Under the pieces are notes generated by a model, which had not been told where the DNA came from, ran no database searches, and saw nothing but the letters and a program-made list of their open reading frames with translations. A DNA stretch of 64,000 bases from Apostichopus japonicus (taxonomy: Eukaryota > Echinodermata > Holothuroidea > Aspidochirotida > Stichopodidae): positions 24,522,960-24,586,959 of the forward strand of contig NC_092563.1 in assembly GCF_037975245.1 (NCBI RefSeq), read 5' to 3'. Shown in pieces: positions 60,801 through 61,530 of this stretch. The first letter of the stretch is position 1, and the number at the start of each line of letters is the position of its first letter. The position numbers and the translations under genes were made by a program.

Positions 60801-61530
60801 TTTGGTTTCGTTATTTCCTTTTACTTTCTTATTTTGATTCATTCTCTATCTACAGAAACGGAAGCTTGTCCGTGTTTGAATGGAGGAGTTTGCCTTACCG
60901 TAGAGGACGGGCGGACATCTTTCTGCCACTGTCCCGAAGAGTACAGTGGGATGCTATGCGAAGGTAGGTGCTTTACCTCATAAACATACAAACTGTAATA
61001 ATGTATTACACATCTATTAGGTTGATCAAGAAGTGTCAACCTCTCTTTTAATCATTCCTCCAACAGAGAAAAAAAGTTTCAACCTGTTTTTGTTTTGGTC
61101 CTTCTTAAAGACTCTTGAATCATACGGACAATTTTGAATAGTATTTGAAAATGATGAAACAGGAGCGTTGGAGTAGTGGATGGATGGGTGTGGGAGAAAG
61201 AGGGGTTGGGGGTGGGATAAAGAAGTTGGGGGGGTTAATATCTTCAACTCTATTATTACATAACACAGGATATTTGAGACTGATTGGTGGGTATTAACAT
61301 GTTAATAAATTCAACCATAATTTCCAGTACTTCCTCTTCTGATTTCTCACCCAGTTGACCAGACGGACGGGAATGGTGTGGAGTTCAATCAGCAGTTACC
61401 GTTCGTGGCTGTGGTTGGTGTCTTGGTTATCATCATTGGCATTCTAGCAATTGCCCTCTGTCAGGTCTCCAAACATCTATCCAGACGAAAGCAGATGGTA
61501 AAGGAAGACGAGGTAGCCATCATCAACTGA
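4882..61530 (+). CDS. Giant HYR/EGF/CUB single-pass membrane protein (hyalin-like), 54 exons placed, 5' end missing
   Basis: The joined exons give about 3,839 residues. Rough positions from the first visible codon: EGF 1-50, CUB 51-191, 33 HYR repeats 192-2967, ten EGF-like domains 2968-3397, HYR 3398-3478, two EGF 3479-3558, degenerate HYR 3559-3631, microexon 3632-3642, HYR 3643-3727, RRKR site 3728-3745, EGF 3746-3781, transmembrane helix about 3796-3817, short tail to 3839. Every internal exon length is divisible by three and all introns are phase 1, which supports both the exon set and growth by exon shuffling and tandem duplication. HYR domains are Ig-like beta-sandwiches found in echinoderm hyalin, where they serve cell adhesion; EGF and CUB domains bind proteins. 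Extracellular adhesion or receptor function is inferred. Soluble hyalin has no membrane helix, so this is a relative or a different family, and I give no symbol. The start codon is absent or unproven. Confidence 0.93.
6031..6453 (+). CDS. Exon 2: CUB domain
   Basis: Acceptor aaattcag, donor G|gtttgt; 423 bp, 141 residues in a single exon. CUB features in order: a C-Y-G-D-S-C start, [12 protein letters not shown], a Y-L-L-Y-I-P strand, G-F-G-I-E followed by K-D-E-L-Y-V-G, and a final V-W-L-Y-F-L-T-D...G-W-Q-L-S-W. CUB domains mediate protein binding, often with calcium held by acidic residues; the E and D residues around G-I-E and L-T-D are candidates. It is the only CUB in the visible protein. 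The following 1153-bp intron has C-rich tracts around 7009-7053 and no exon. Confidence 0.88.
7607..7858 (+). CDS. Exon 3: HYR repeat 1 (2-Cys)
   Basis: 252 bp, bounded by catcag and G|gtaaga. Starts V-D-N-T-P-P, has S-L-C-P, the W-T-E-P core, G-T-T-T-V-T-Y-T-F and a final N-C-I-F-D-V-T-V. Only the CP and N-C cysteines are present. The 1372-bp intron that follows carries a LINE 3' fragment. Confidence 0.92.
8139..8246 (+). mobile_element. LINE 3' fragment (reverse-transcriptase C-terminus)
   Basis: One frame reads [13 protein letters not shown], then a stretch ending T-F-K-K-Y-L-K-T and a stop. The x-LWN-LP and SFKxxLKT patterns are the usual C-terminal end of CR1/L2/Rex-type non-LTR reverse transcriptases. 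The copy is 5'-truncated; its 3' tail probably runs into the AT-rich DNA up to about 8600, which includes (TA)n at 8305-8321. Confidence 0.65.
9231..9506 (+). CDS. Exon 4: HYR repeat 2 (2-Cys, longest)
   Basis: 276 bp, 92 residues, the longest HYR exon here. Starts A-D-S-Q-P-P, with S-G-C-P-D and A-T-C-V-F-T-V. The extra length comes from V-P-P-G-P after the T-A-V-D motif and from a longer L-G-Q-V-E-R-R loop before the V-S-Y-V-F strand. The 668-bp intron after it has a short (GA)n run near 9887-9900. Confidence 0.92.
10175..10429 (+). CDS. Exon 5: HYR repeat 3 (2-Cys)
   Basis: 255 bp, acceptor tcctgcag, donor G|gtaaga. [19 protein letters not shown], a V-T-Y-T-F strand and A-T-C-Q-F. It has S-S-T-N where most repeats have S-G-N. 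The following 1469-bp intron contains degenerate tRNA-like pieces. Confidence 0.93.
11231..11295 (+). repeat. Possible tRNA-derived SINE remnant
   Basis: The segment gcccggctga..tagctcagatgg resembles a tRNA 5' end with an A box, and ttattcaagcc about 30 bp on could be a decayed B box. A second tRNA-like anticodon arm (tggg-cttgcaa-ccca) lies near 11468. Neither folds as a full tRNA by eye. Confidence 0.25.
11899..12153 (+). CDS. Exon 6: HYR repeat 4 (displaced 4-Cys type)
   Basis: 255 bp. V-D-T-T-P-P-M-C, with no C in the usual G-C-P place, then P-P-T-C-N-D, T-H-T-C-V-D and E-T-C-S-F. This is the first of ten repeats in which the first cysteine sits three residues early and an extra pair is added. 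The 455-bp intron after it ends in a retroelement tail. Confidence 0.93.
12495..12592 (+). mobile_element. Retroelement tail, copy 1 (Penelope-like?)
   Basis: About 98 bp, including ggatcgaaacgtcaggcc and the end gcagtttgctaacag plus ttttattttatttt, recur in reverse orientation at 42871-42968. The gatcgaaacgtcagg core is, from memory, a common marine-invertebrate repeat associated with Penelope-like elements. The tail ends 16 bp before exon 7 and supplies part of its pyrimidine tract. Confidence 0.5.
12609..12860 (+). CDS. Exon 7: HYR repeat 5 (lacks the normal disulphide)
   Basis: 252 bp. V-D-T-T-P-P-T-I, but I-D-G-P replaces G-C-P and A-T-H-M-F replaces A-T-C-x-F, so both partners of the standard pair are missing. 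One cysteine remains, directly after the F (F-C-V-N-V). Splice sites ttttgtag and G|gtaagt are good. The 1650-bp intron after it contains a (TA)n microsatellite. Confidence 0.92.
14012..14058. repeat. (TA)n microsatellite
   Basis: Alternating TA with short interruptions (about 14012-14090 overall) in the intron after HYR 5. Confidence 0.9.
14511..14765 (+). CDS. Exon 8: HYR repeat 6 (2-Cys)
   Basis: 255 bp. V-D-R-I-P-P-T, A-N-C-P-T, V-E-L-G-E, an unusual F-W-Q-A-I-T-A-T-D core, S-G-N-P-A-T-C-S-F and T-P-G at the end. The following 1541-bp intron (14766-16306) is AT-rich with a GGATTAGG run near 15184-15205 and no supported feature. Confidence 0.93.
16307..16555 (+). CDS. Exon 9: HYR repeat 7 (2-Cys)
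   Basis: 249 bp. [19 protein letters not shown] in place of the W-x-E-P core, V-T-Y-R-F-E-D and D-E-C-T-F. The 850-bp intron after it shows nothing beyond a C-run near 17273-17286. Confidence 0.93.
17406..17660 (+). CDS. Exon 10: HYR repeat 8 (displaced 4-Cys type)
   Basis: 255 bp. Starts [12 protein letters not shown], then P-P-T-C-S-D, V-T-Y-T-C-T-D and T-D-C-S-F. The first codon is E rather than V because the acceptor is followed by AG. The 574-bp intron after it has no recognised feature. Confidence 0.93.
18235..18483 (+). CDS. Exon 11: HYR repeat 9 (displaced 4-Cys type)
   Basis: 249 bp. [35 protein letters not shown]. It shares the E-D start with repeat 8 next door, which suggests they arose as a pair. 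The 615-bp intron after it is featureless to me. Confidence 0.93.
19099..19350 (+). CDS. Exon 12: HYR repeat 10 (displaced 4-Cys type)
   Basis: 252 bp. [28 protein letters not shown] and G-T-C-S-S-F, which has one residue more than usual between the last Cys and F. The 620-bp intron after it has no recognised feature. Confidence 0.93.
19971..20225 (+). CDS. Exon 13: HYR repeat 11 (2-Cys)
   Basis: 255 bp, acceptor aatctttcag. [37 protein letters not shown], and A-P-C-Q-F. The 1559-bp intron after it has a poly-T run at 20270-20286 and no recognised gene. Confidence 0.93.
21785..22036 (+). CDS. Exon 14: HYR repeat 12 (2-Cys)
   Basis: 252 bp. [35 protein letters not shown] and A-V-C-T-I, where I replaces the usual F. 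The 1097-bp intron after it shows no recognised feature. Confidence 0.93.
23134..23385 (+). CDS. Exon 15: HYR repeat 13 (2-Cys, no internal ATG)
   Basis: 252 bp, acceptor ggttttttag, donor GAA A|gtaagt. [35 protein letters not shown] and A-V-C-A-F. It has no in-frame ATG, so ATG-based ORF scans miss it. The leftover base is A, making the next first residue I. The intron after it (909 bp) carries a hAT-like MITE. Confidence 0.92.
23769..24155. mobile_element. hAT-like MITE C
   Basis: 387 bp with inverted ends cagtggcggagc (23769-23780) and gctccgccactg (24144-24155) and a perfect 8-bp target duplication aagatagg (23761-23768, 24156-24163). Its left part (gggcgttttcgaca, gcgccacc) reappears in reverse orientation in the element at 38701, so both belong to one family. 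No transposase is encoded. Confidence 0.92.
24295..24549 (+). CDS. Exon 16: HYR repeat 14 (displaced 4-Cys type)
   Basis: 255 bp. [17 protein letters not shown] in place of the P-P-T-C-x-D form, [11 protein letters not shown] and G-T-C-S-F. Donor GCA A|gtgagt. It starts a run of four displaced-type repeats. In the 969-bp intron after it, an (AATC)n run lies at 24809-24838 and a hAT-like end cagtggtgtagcaggg near 24862 without a clear partner. Confidence 0.93.
24809..24838. repeat. (AATC)n microsatellite
   Basis: About seven tandem copies of the tetranucleotide inside an intron. Confidence 0.9.
25519..25764 (+). CDS. Exon 17: HYR repeat 15 (displaced 4-Cys type)
   Basis: 246 bp. [32 protein letters not shown] and G-S-C-S-F. 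The D-L-S-P-T-T stretch is shared with repeats 9 and 28. The 551-bp intron after it has no recognised feature. Confidence 0.93.
26316..26564 (+). CDS. Exon 18: HYR repeat 16 (displaced 4-Cys type)
   Basis: 249 bp. [16 protein letters not shown] where most have [17 protein letters not shown] and G-Q-C-S-F. The D-A-F-L-N loop replaces the usual D-x-S-G-N. The 549-bp intron after it is featureless to me. Confidence 0.93.
27114..27368 (+). CDS. Exon 19: HYR repeat 17 (displaced 4-Cys type)
   Basis: 255 bp. [29 protein letters not shown] and S-T-C-S-F; ends I-Q-N-G. The D-x-S-G-N loop is again lost, as in repeat 16. The 1594-bp intron after it has G-rich runs near 27520-27578 and ends with a duplicated acceptor. 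Confidence 0.93.
28842..28972 (+). repeat. Tandem duplication of a 3' splice-site region
   Basis: The segment aagtgttaaatttccactta (28842) is repeated at 28907, each copy followed by a T-rich tract and an acceptor: tttactag|ttgacacaacc at 28896 and tctatag|ttgacacaacacc at 28963. Only the second leads into HYR 18. In the required phase the first reaches TAA within a few codons, so it is a decoy. Confidence 0.85.
28963..29214 (+). CDS. Exon 20: HYR repeat 18 (2-Cys)
   Basis: 252 bp. [31 protein letters not shown] and A-F-C-Q-F. Its acceptor is the downstream copy of a duplicated site. The 2114-bp intron after it is the largest placed and holds a LINE fragment and a 38-bp minisatellite. Confidence 0.93.
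29265..29380. repeat. Decayed start of the 38-bp minisatellite
   Basis: gactgaggagtctat at 29265 and gactaagaagtccat about 38 bp later match the unit of the large array downstream, which places the left end of the array before the LINE fragment. Confidence 0.6.
29383..29847 (+). mobile_element. 5'-truncated LINE 3' end inserted in the minisatellite
   Basis: An open frame to a stop at 29658 ends [11 protein letters not shown], like the T-N-R-x-x-S-F-I-P C-terminus of many LINE reverse transcriptases. The 3' part contains attattgccc-attt-gggcaataat (29811-29834), a perfect 10-bp hairpin, and ends aataaagttgaactttga. The family assignment is by pattern only; the exact left edge and target duplication are unclear. 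Confidence 0.6.
29850..31030. repeat. 38-bp minisatellite, about 30 copies
   Basis: The unit reads roughly gtctagttatacaagtcaga followed by gactgaggagtctattgt. Copies are mostly 38 bp and differ at few sites. Each unit contains agact-gagg-agtct, a 5-bp stem with a 4-base loop; the common g/a variant (gagg or gaga) lies in the loop. The right end decays after about 31000. Confidence 0.95.
31329..31574 (+). CDS. Exon 21: HYR repeat 19 (2-Cys)
   Basis: 246 bp. [35 protein letters not shown] and N-T-C-T-F. Donor G|gttaga is weaker than its neighbours. The 368-bp intron after it has only a short (CAGA)n run near 31829-31850. Confidence 0.92.
31943..32194 (+). CDS. Exon 22: HYR repeat 20 (2-Cys)
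   Basis: 252 bp. [48 protein letters not shown]. The E-L-G-D-A-G-R run recurs in repeat 27. The 1075-bp intron after it has a G-rich tract at 32718-32740 and nothing else recognised. Confidence 0.93.
33270..33521 (+). CDS. Exon 23: HYR repeat 21 (2-Cys)
   Basis: 252 bp. [48 protein letters not shown]. The 1868-bp intron after it has C-rich tracts at 34859-34907 and no supported feature. Confidence 0.93.
35390..35641 (+). CDS. Exon 24: HYR repeat 22 (odd cysteine)
   Basis: 252 bp. [12 protein letters not shown], where R replaces the P after the first Cys, [21 protein letters not shown] and A-T-C-E-F-C. The last cysteine makes three, leaving one without a partner in the domain. Donor G|gtacca is weak. 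The 814-bp intron after it is featureless to me. Confidence 0.9.
36456..36707 (+). CDS. Exon 25: HYR repeat 23 (displaced 4-Cys type)
   Basis: 252 bp. [32 protein letters not shown]. It is an isolated displaced-type repeat among 2-Cys ones. The 680-bp intron after it has no recognised feature; an open frame near 37017-37316 lacks any family signature. Confidence 0.93.
37388..37639 (+). CDS. Exon 26: HYR repeat 24 (2-Cys)
   Basis: 252 bp. [42 protein letters not shown]. Donor ACA A|gtaaga leaves A, so the next residue is I. The 1493-bp intron after it carries a hAT-like MITE. Confidence 0.93.
38701..39076. mobile_element. hAT-like MITE D (inverted relative to MITE C)
   Basis: 376 bp between cagtggcggagcg (38701) and gctccgccacag (39065-39076), with a perfect 8-bp target duplication aaaccaaa (38693-38700, 39077-39084). 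Its right half is the reverse complement of the left half of the element at 23769. It ends about 56 bp before HYR 25. Confidence 0.92.
39133..39384 (+). CDS. Exon 27: HYR repeat 25 (near-canonical 4-Cys)
   Basis: 252 bp. [37 protein letters not shown] and S-Q-C-I-F. The inner cysteines sit close to, but not exactly at, the positions used by textbook HYR domains. The 1091-bp intron after it has no recognised feature. Confidence 0.93.
40476..40727 (+). CDS. Exon 28: HYR repeat 26 (displaced 4-Cys type)
   Basis: 252 bp. [34 protein letters not shown]. It is the last displaced-type repeat of the array. The 339-bp intron after it is plain. Confidence 0.93.
41067..41315 (+). CDS. Exon 29: HYR repeat 27 (odd cysteine)
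   Basis: 249 bp. [13 protein letters not shown], where T replaces P after the first Cys, then [28 protein letters not shown] and A-T-C-S-F-C, giving three cysteines. Its donor G|gtaagtg is copied in the TA-rich array that follows. Confidence 0.92.
41316..41860. repeat. TA-rich tandem array carrying copies of the exon 29 donor
   Basis: The segment gtaagtg[c/t][t/g]tt.ttctctaattggatgttg starts at the real donor (41316) and recurs at 41444, 41599 and 41750, spaced 128, 155 and 151 bp, with tatatg and catgtata repeats between. Each copy keeps an intact gtaagtg. Confidence 0.85.
42445..42687 (+). CDS. Exon 30: HYR repeat 28 (canonical 4-Cys), GC donor
   Basis: 243 bp. [36 protein letters not shown] and N-Q-C-T-F, the textbook HYR cysteine set. 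It ends AGAAG|gcaagt, so the intron is of the GC-AG class; no GT in the right phase is nearby, and the join to exon 31 keeps frame. Confidence 0.9.
42871..42968 (-). mobile_element. Retroelement tail, copy 2 (reverse orientation)
   Basis: The reverse complement matches 12495-12592 over about 98 bp with few differences, including gatcgaaacgtcaggcc and the ttttattttatttt end. On its upstream side this copy continues (42969 onward) with tttgaagaagacc, not seen intact in copy 1. It lies in the 807-bp intron after HYR 28. Confidence 0.5.
43495..43743 (+). CDS. Exon 31: HYR repeat 29 (2-Cys)
   Basis: 249 bp. [25 protein letters not shown] in place of the W-x-E-P core, [11 protein letters not shown] and N-S-C-T-F. 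From here to repeat 33 the motif is S-D-N-S or T-D-N-S rather than T-D-x-S-G. The 1158-bp intron after it has ATTG-type simple sequence near 44591-44620. Confidence 0.93.
44902..45153 (+). CDS. Exon 32: HYR repeat 30 (strand-paired 4-Cys type)
   Basis: 252 bp. [50 protein letters not shown]. The extra cysteines sit in the strand before W-P-E-P and in the last strand. The 894-bp intron after it has T-rich and G-rich runs near 45830-45890. Confidence 0.93.
46048..46302 (+). CDS. Exon 33: HYR repeat 31 (strand-paired 4-Cys type)
   Basis: 255 bp. [42 protein letters not shown]. It is nearly identical to the next exon, only 122 bp of intron away. Confidence 0.95.
46425..46679 (+). CDS. Exon 34: HYR repeat 32 (recent copy of repeat 31)
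   Basis: 255 bp. By eye it differs from exon 33 at about 10 of 255 bases, and about 7 of these change the residue. Donor is G|gttagt where the sister has G|gtgagt. Similarity continues into the intron (tgtacagagctggc). The 721-bp intron after it has no recognised feature. Confidence 0.95.
47401..47649 (+). CDS. Exon 35: HYR repeat 33 (2-Cys, last of the main array)
   Basis: 249 bp. [34 protein letters not shown] and A-Q-C-T-F. The I-A-T-D strand is close to the canonical form. The 488-bp intron after it is plain. Confidence 0.93.
48138..48251 (+). CDS. Exon 36: EGF-like 2 (7 cysteines)
   Basis: 114 bp. [14 protein letters not shown], then [14 protein letters not shown]. The T-E-C cysteine between Cys5 and Cys6 is extra, and its expected partner in the Cys3-Cys4 loop is absent. 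Donor T|gtgagt. The 644-bp intron after it is plain. Confidence 0.92.
48896..49018 (+). CDS. Exon 37: EGF-like 3 (8 cysteines)
   Basis: 123 bp. [34 protein letters not shown]. Two extra cysteines (G-A-C-D and P-P-C-F) presumably form a fourth disulphide. The 838-bp intron after it contains an 87-bp tandem duplication. Confidence 0.92.
49417..49568. repeat. Intronic tandem duplication, about 87-bp period
   Basis: ttcttaaggttccaaacaaa at 49417 recurs at 49504, followed in both by cattgcttgaaac and an acaatcatttgtt.aaagtt.actctta segment; the second copy lacks a short ccttgaaa piece. Confidence 0.9.
49857..49976 (+). CDS. Exon 38: EGF-like 4 (9 cysteines)
   Basis: 120 bp. [34 protein letters not shown]. 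It has the same extra pair as its neighbours plus a C-C doublet, so one cysteine is unpaired. The 500-bp intron after it has a (CTCCC)n tract at 50036-50120. Confidence 0.92.
50036..50120. repeat. Pyrimidine-only (CTCCC)n tract
   Basis: Nearly pure C/T in blocks of five bases, with purines only at the edges. Confidence 0.9.
50477..50602 (+). CDS. Exon 39: EGF-like 5 (8 cysteines)
   Basis: 126 bp. [36 protein letters not shown] replaces the usual N-G-G. The 374-bp intron after it is AT-rich and plain. Confidence 0.92.
50977..51099 (+). CDS. Exon 40: EGF-like 6 (8 cysteines)
   Basis: 123 bp. [33 protein letters not shown]. Donor G|gttagt. The 640-bp intron after it has no recognised feature. 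Confidence 0.92.
51740..51865 (+). CDS. Exon 41: EGF-like 7 (7 cysteines)
   Basis: 126 bp. [33 protein letters not shown]. It keeps the extra Cys3-Cys4 loop cysteine but lacks the later one, the mirror image of exon 36. The 517-bp intron after it is plain. Confidence 0.92.
52383..52514 (+). CDS. Exon 42: EGF-like 8 (6 cysteines)
   Basis: 132 bp. [29 protein letters not shown] standard EGF pattern without a calcium-binding consensus. The 479-bp intron after it contains a short MITE. Confidence 0.92.
52593..52661. mobile_element. Short MITE (family E) with 6-bp target duplication
   Basis: 69 bp beginning cagggatgagc and ending gcccgaccctg (imperfect inverted ends), flanked by actctg on both sides (52587-52592, 52662-52667). 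The inner sequence gaggaatatcc.tgatttt matches the copy at 59491. Confidence 0.65.
52994..53152 (+). CDS. Exon 43: EGF-like 9 (6 cysteines, long loop)
   Basis: 159 bp, the longest exon of this ten-EGF block. [14 protein letters not shown], then a long loop containing S-Y-H-S and ending [14 protein letters not shown]. The next exon has a similar N-x-Y-H-S loop. Donor T|gtgagt. Confidence 0.92.
53415..53561 (+). CDS. Exon 44: EGF-like 10 (6 cysteines)
   Basis: 147 bp. [35 protein letters not shown]. The shared A-Y-H-S or S-Y-H-S loop marks it as a sister of exon 43. The 380-bp intron after it is plain. Confidence 0.92.
53942..54061 (+). CDS. Exon 45: EGF-like 11 (6 cysteines)
   Basis: 120 bp. 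[29 protein letters not shown] textbook EGF closing the ten-domain block. The 864-bp intron after it has C-runs near 54074-54097 and 54520-54530. Confidence 0.93.
54926..55168 (+). CDS. Exon 46: HYR repeat 34 (2-Cys, isolated)
   Basis: 243 bp. [24 protein letters not shown] in place of the E-P-T-A-T-D core, V-T-Y-V-F-T-D-S-T and A-E-C-T-F. It has lost the V-D-x-x-P-P start. Donor T|gtaagt. Confidence 0.9.
55679..55786. repeat. Foldback element with 16-bp perfect inverted repeat
   Basis: ttaaacctcttgcaat (55679-55694) and attgcaagaggtttaa (55771-55786) are exact reverse complements separated by 76 bp, inside the 963-bp intron after HYR 34. No target duplication is evident. Confidence 0.8.
56132..56251 (+). 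CDS. Exon 47: EGF-like 12 (6 cysteines)
   Basis: 120 bp. [28 protein letters not shown]. Donor ATA A|gtaagt. It is a close copy of the next exon. Confidence 0.94.
   Translation, partial: LQIGALLTRVRMEDVVCSQEAHSVIVQELDSQEIPAKHP
56646..56765 (+). CDS. Exon 48: EGF-like 13 (copy of EGF 12)
   Basis: 120 bp. [14 protein letters not shown]. The stretch from L-C-D-C to N-T-C is identical at DNA level to exon 47 over about 44 bases, while the first half and the last codons carry most of the roughly 17 differences. The 361-bp intron after it is plain apart from a C-run near 56952. Confidence 0.94.
57127..57345 (+). CDS. Exon 49: HYR repeat 35 (degenerate)
   Basis: 219 bp, 73 residues, the shortest HYR. 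Starts [10 protein letters not shown], so the V-D-T-T-P-P strand is missing; T-W-V-E-T-T-G-G replaces the core; the [13 protein letters not shown] strand and L-D-C-T-F-T-I end remain. The 529-bp intron after it is plain. Confidence 0.85.
57875..57907 (+). CDS. Exon 50: 33-bp microexon
   Basis: Acceptor ttctaatag, donor GGAG|gtaagg, 11 codons giving [11 protein letters not shown]. Both splice sites are strong and phase 1. The frame is kept with or without it, so it may be an optional linker. Confidence 0.7.
58143..58535. repeat. 26-bp minisatellite, about 15 copies
   Basis: Units of the form agcatacacacagtggggtc plus cacagt alternate with variants such as agcatacacacattggcatc plus tagagt. It lies in the 1257-bp intron before HYR 36. 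Cysteine-rich reverse-strand frames here are artefacts of the repeat. Confidence 0.92.
59165..59419 (+). CDS. Exon 51: HYR repeat 36 (2-Cys, membrane-proximal)
   Basis: 255 bp. [42 protein letters not shown] and A-T-C-E-F. Donor CAG A|gtaagt. The 887-bp intron after it carries a MITE. Confidence 0.92.
59491..59655. mobile_element. MITE family E, second copy
   Basis: 165 bp beginning caggcatgag and ending ctcatccctg, flanked by atatat on both sides (59485-59490, 59656-59661), consistent with a 6-bp target duplication though low in complexity. It shares gcggaatatccgtgatttcttt with the 52593 copy. Confidence 0.65.
60307..60360 (+). CDS. Exon 52: 18-residue linker with furin-type site
   Basis: 54 bp, acceptor cttttag, donor CAAG|gtatat. 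It encodes [11 protein letters not shown] followed by a short polar stretch. R-R-K-R followed by D fits the furin consensus R-x-K/R-R. Its place between the last HYR and the last EGF means cutting would release nearly the whole ectodomain. Cleavage is predicted, not shown. The 495-bp intron after it has a G-run near 60568. Confidence 0.85.
60856..60963 (+). CDS. Exon 53: EGF-like 14 (membrane-proximal)
   Basis: 108 bp. [24 protein letters not shown]. Only one residue separates Cys1 from Cys2, which makes it a compact EGF. Donor G|gtaggt. The 391-bp intron after it has a G-rich run at 61202-61232. Confidence 0.92.
61355..61530 (+). CDS. Exon 54: transmembrane helix, cytoplasmic tail and stop
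   Basis: Acceptor cacccag; 58 codons to TGA at 61528-61530. After a polar stretch comes [22 protein letters not shown], a clear membrane helix, then S-R-R-K-Q as positive stop-transfer and a short acidic end, E-V-A-I-I-N. The Cys at the inner edge could be palmitoylated. There is no kinase or obvious signalling motif. Confidence 0.93.
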
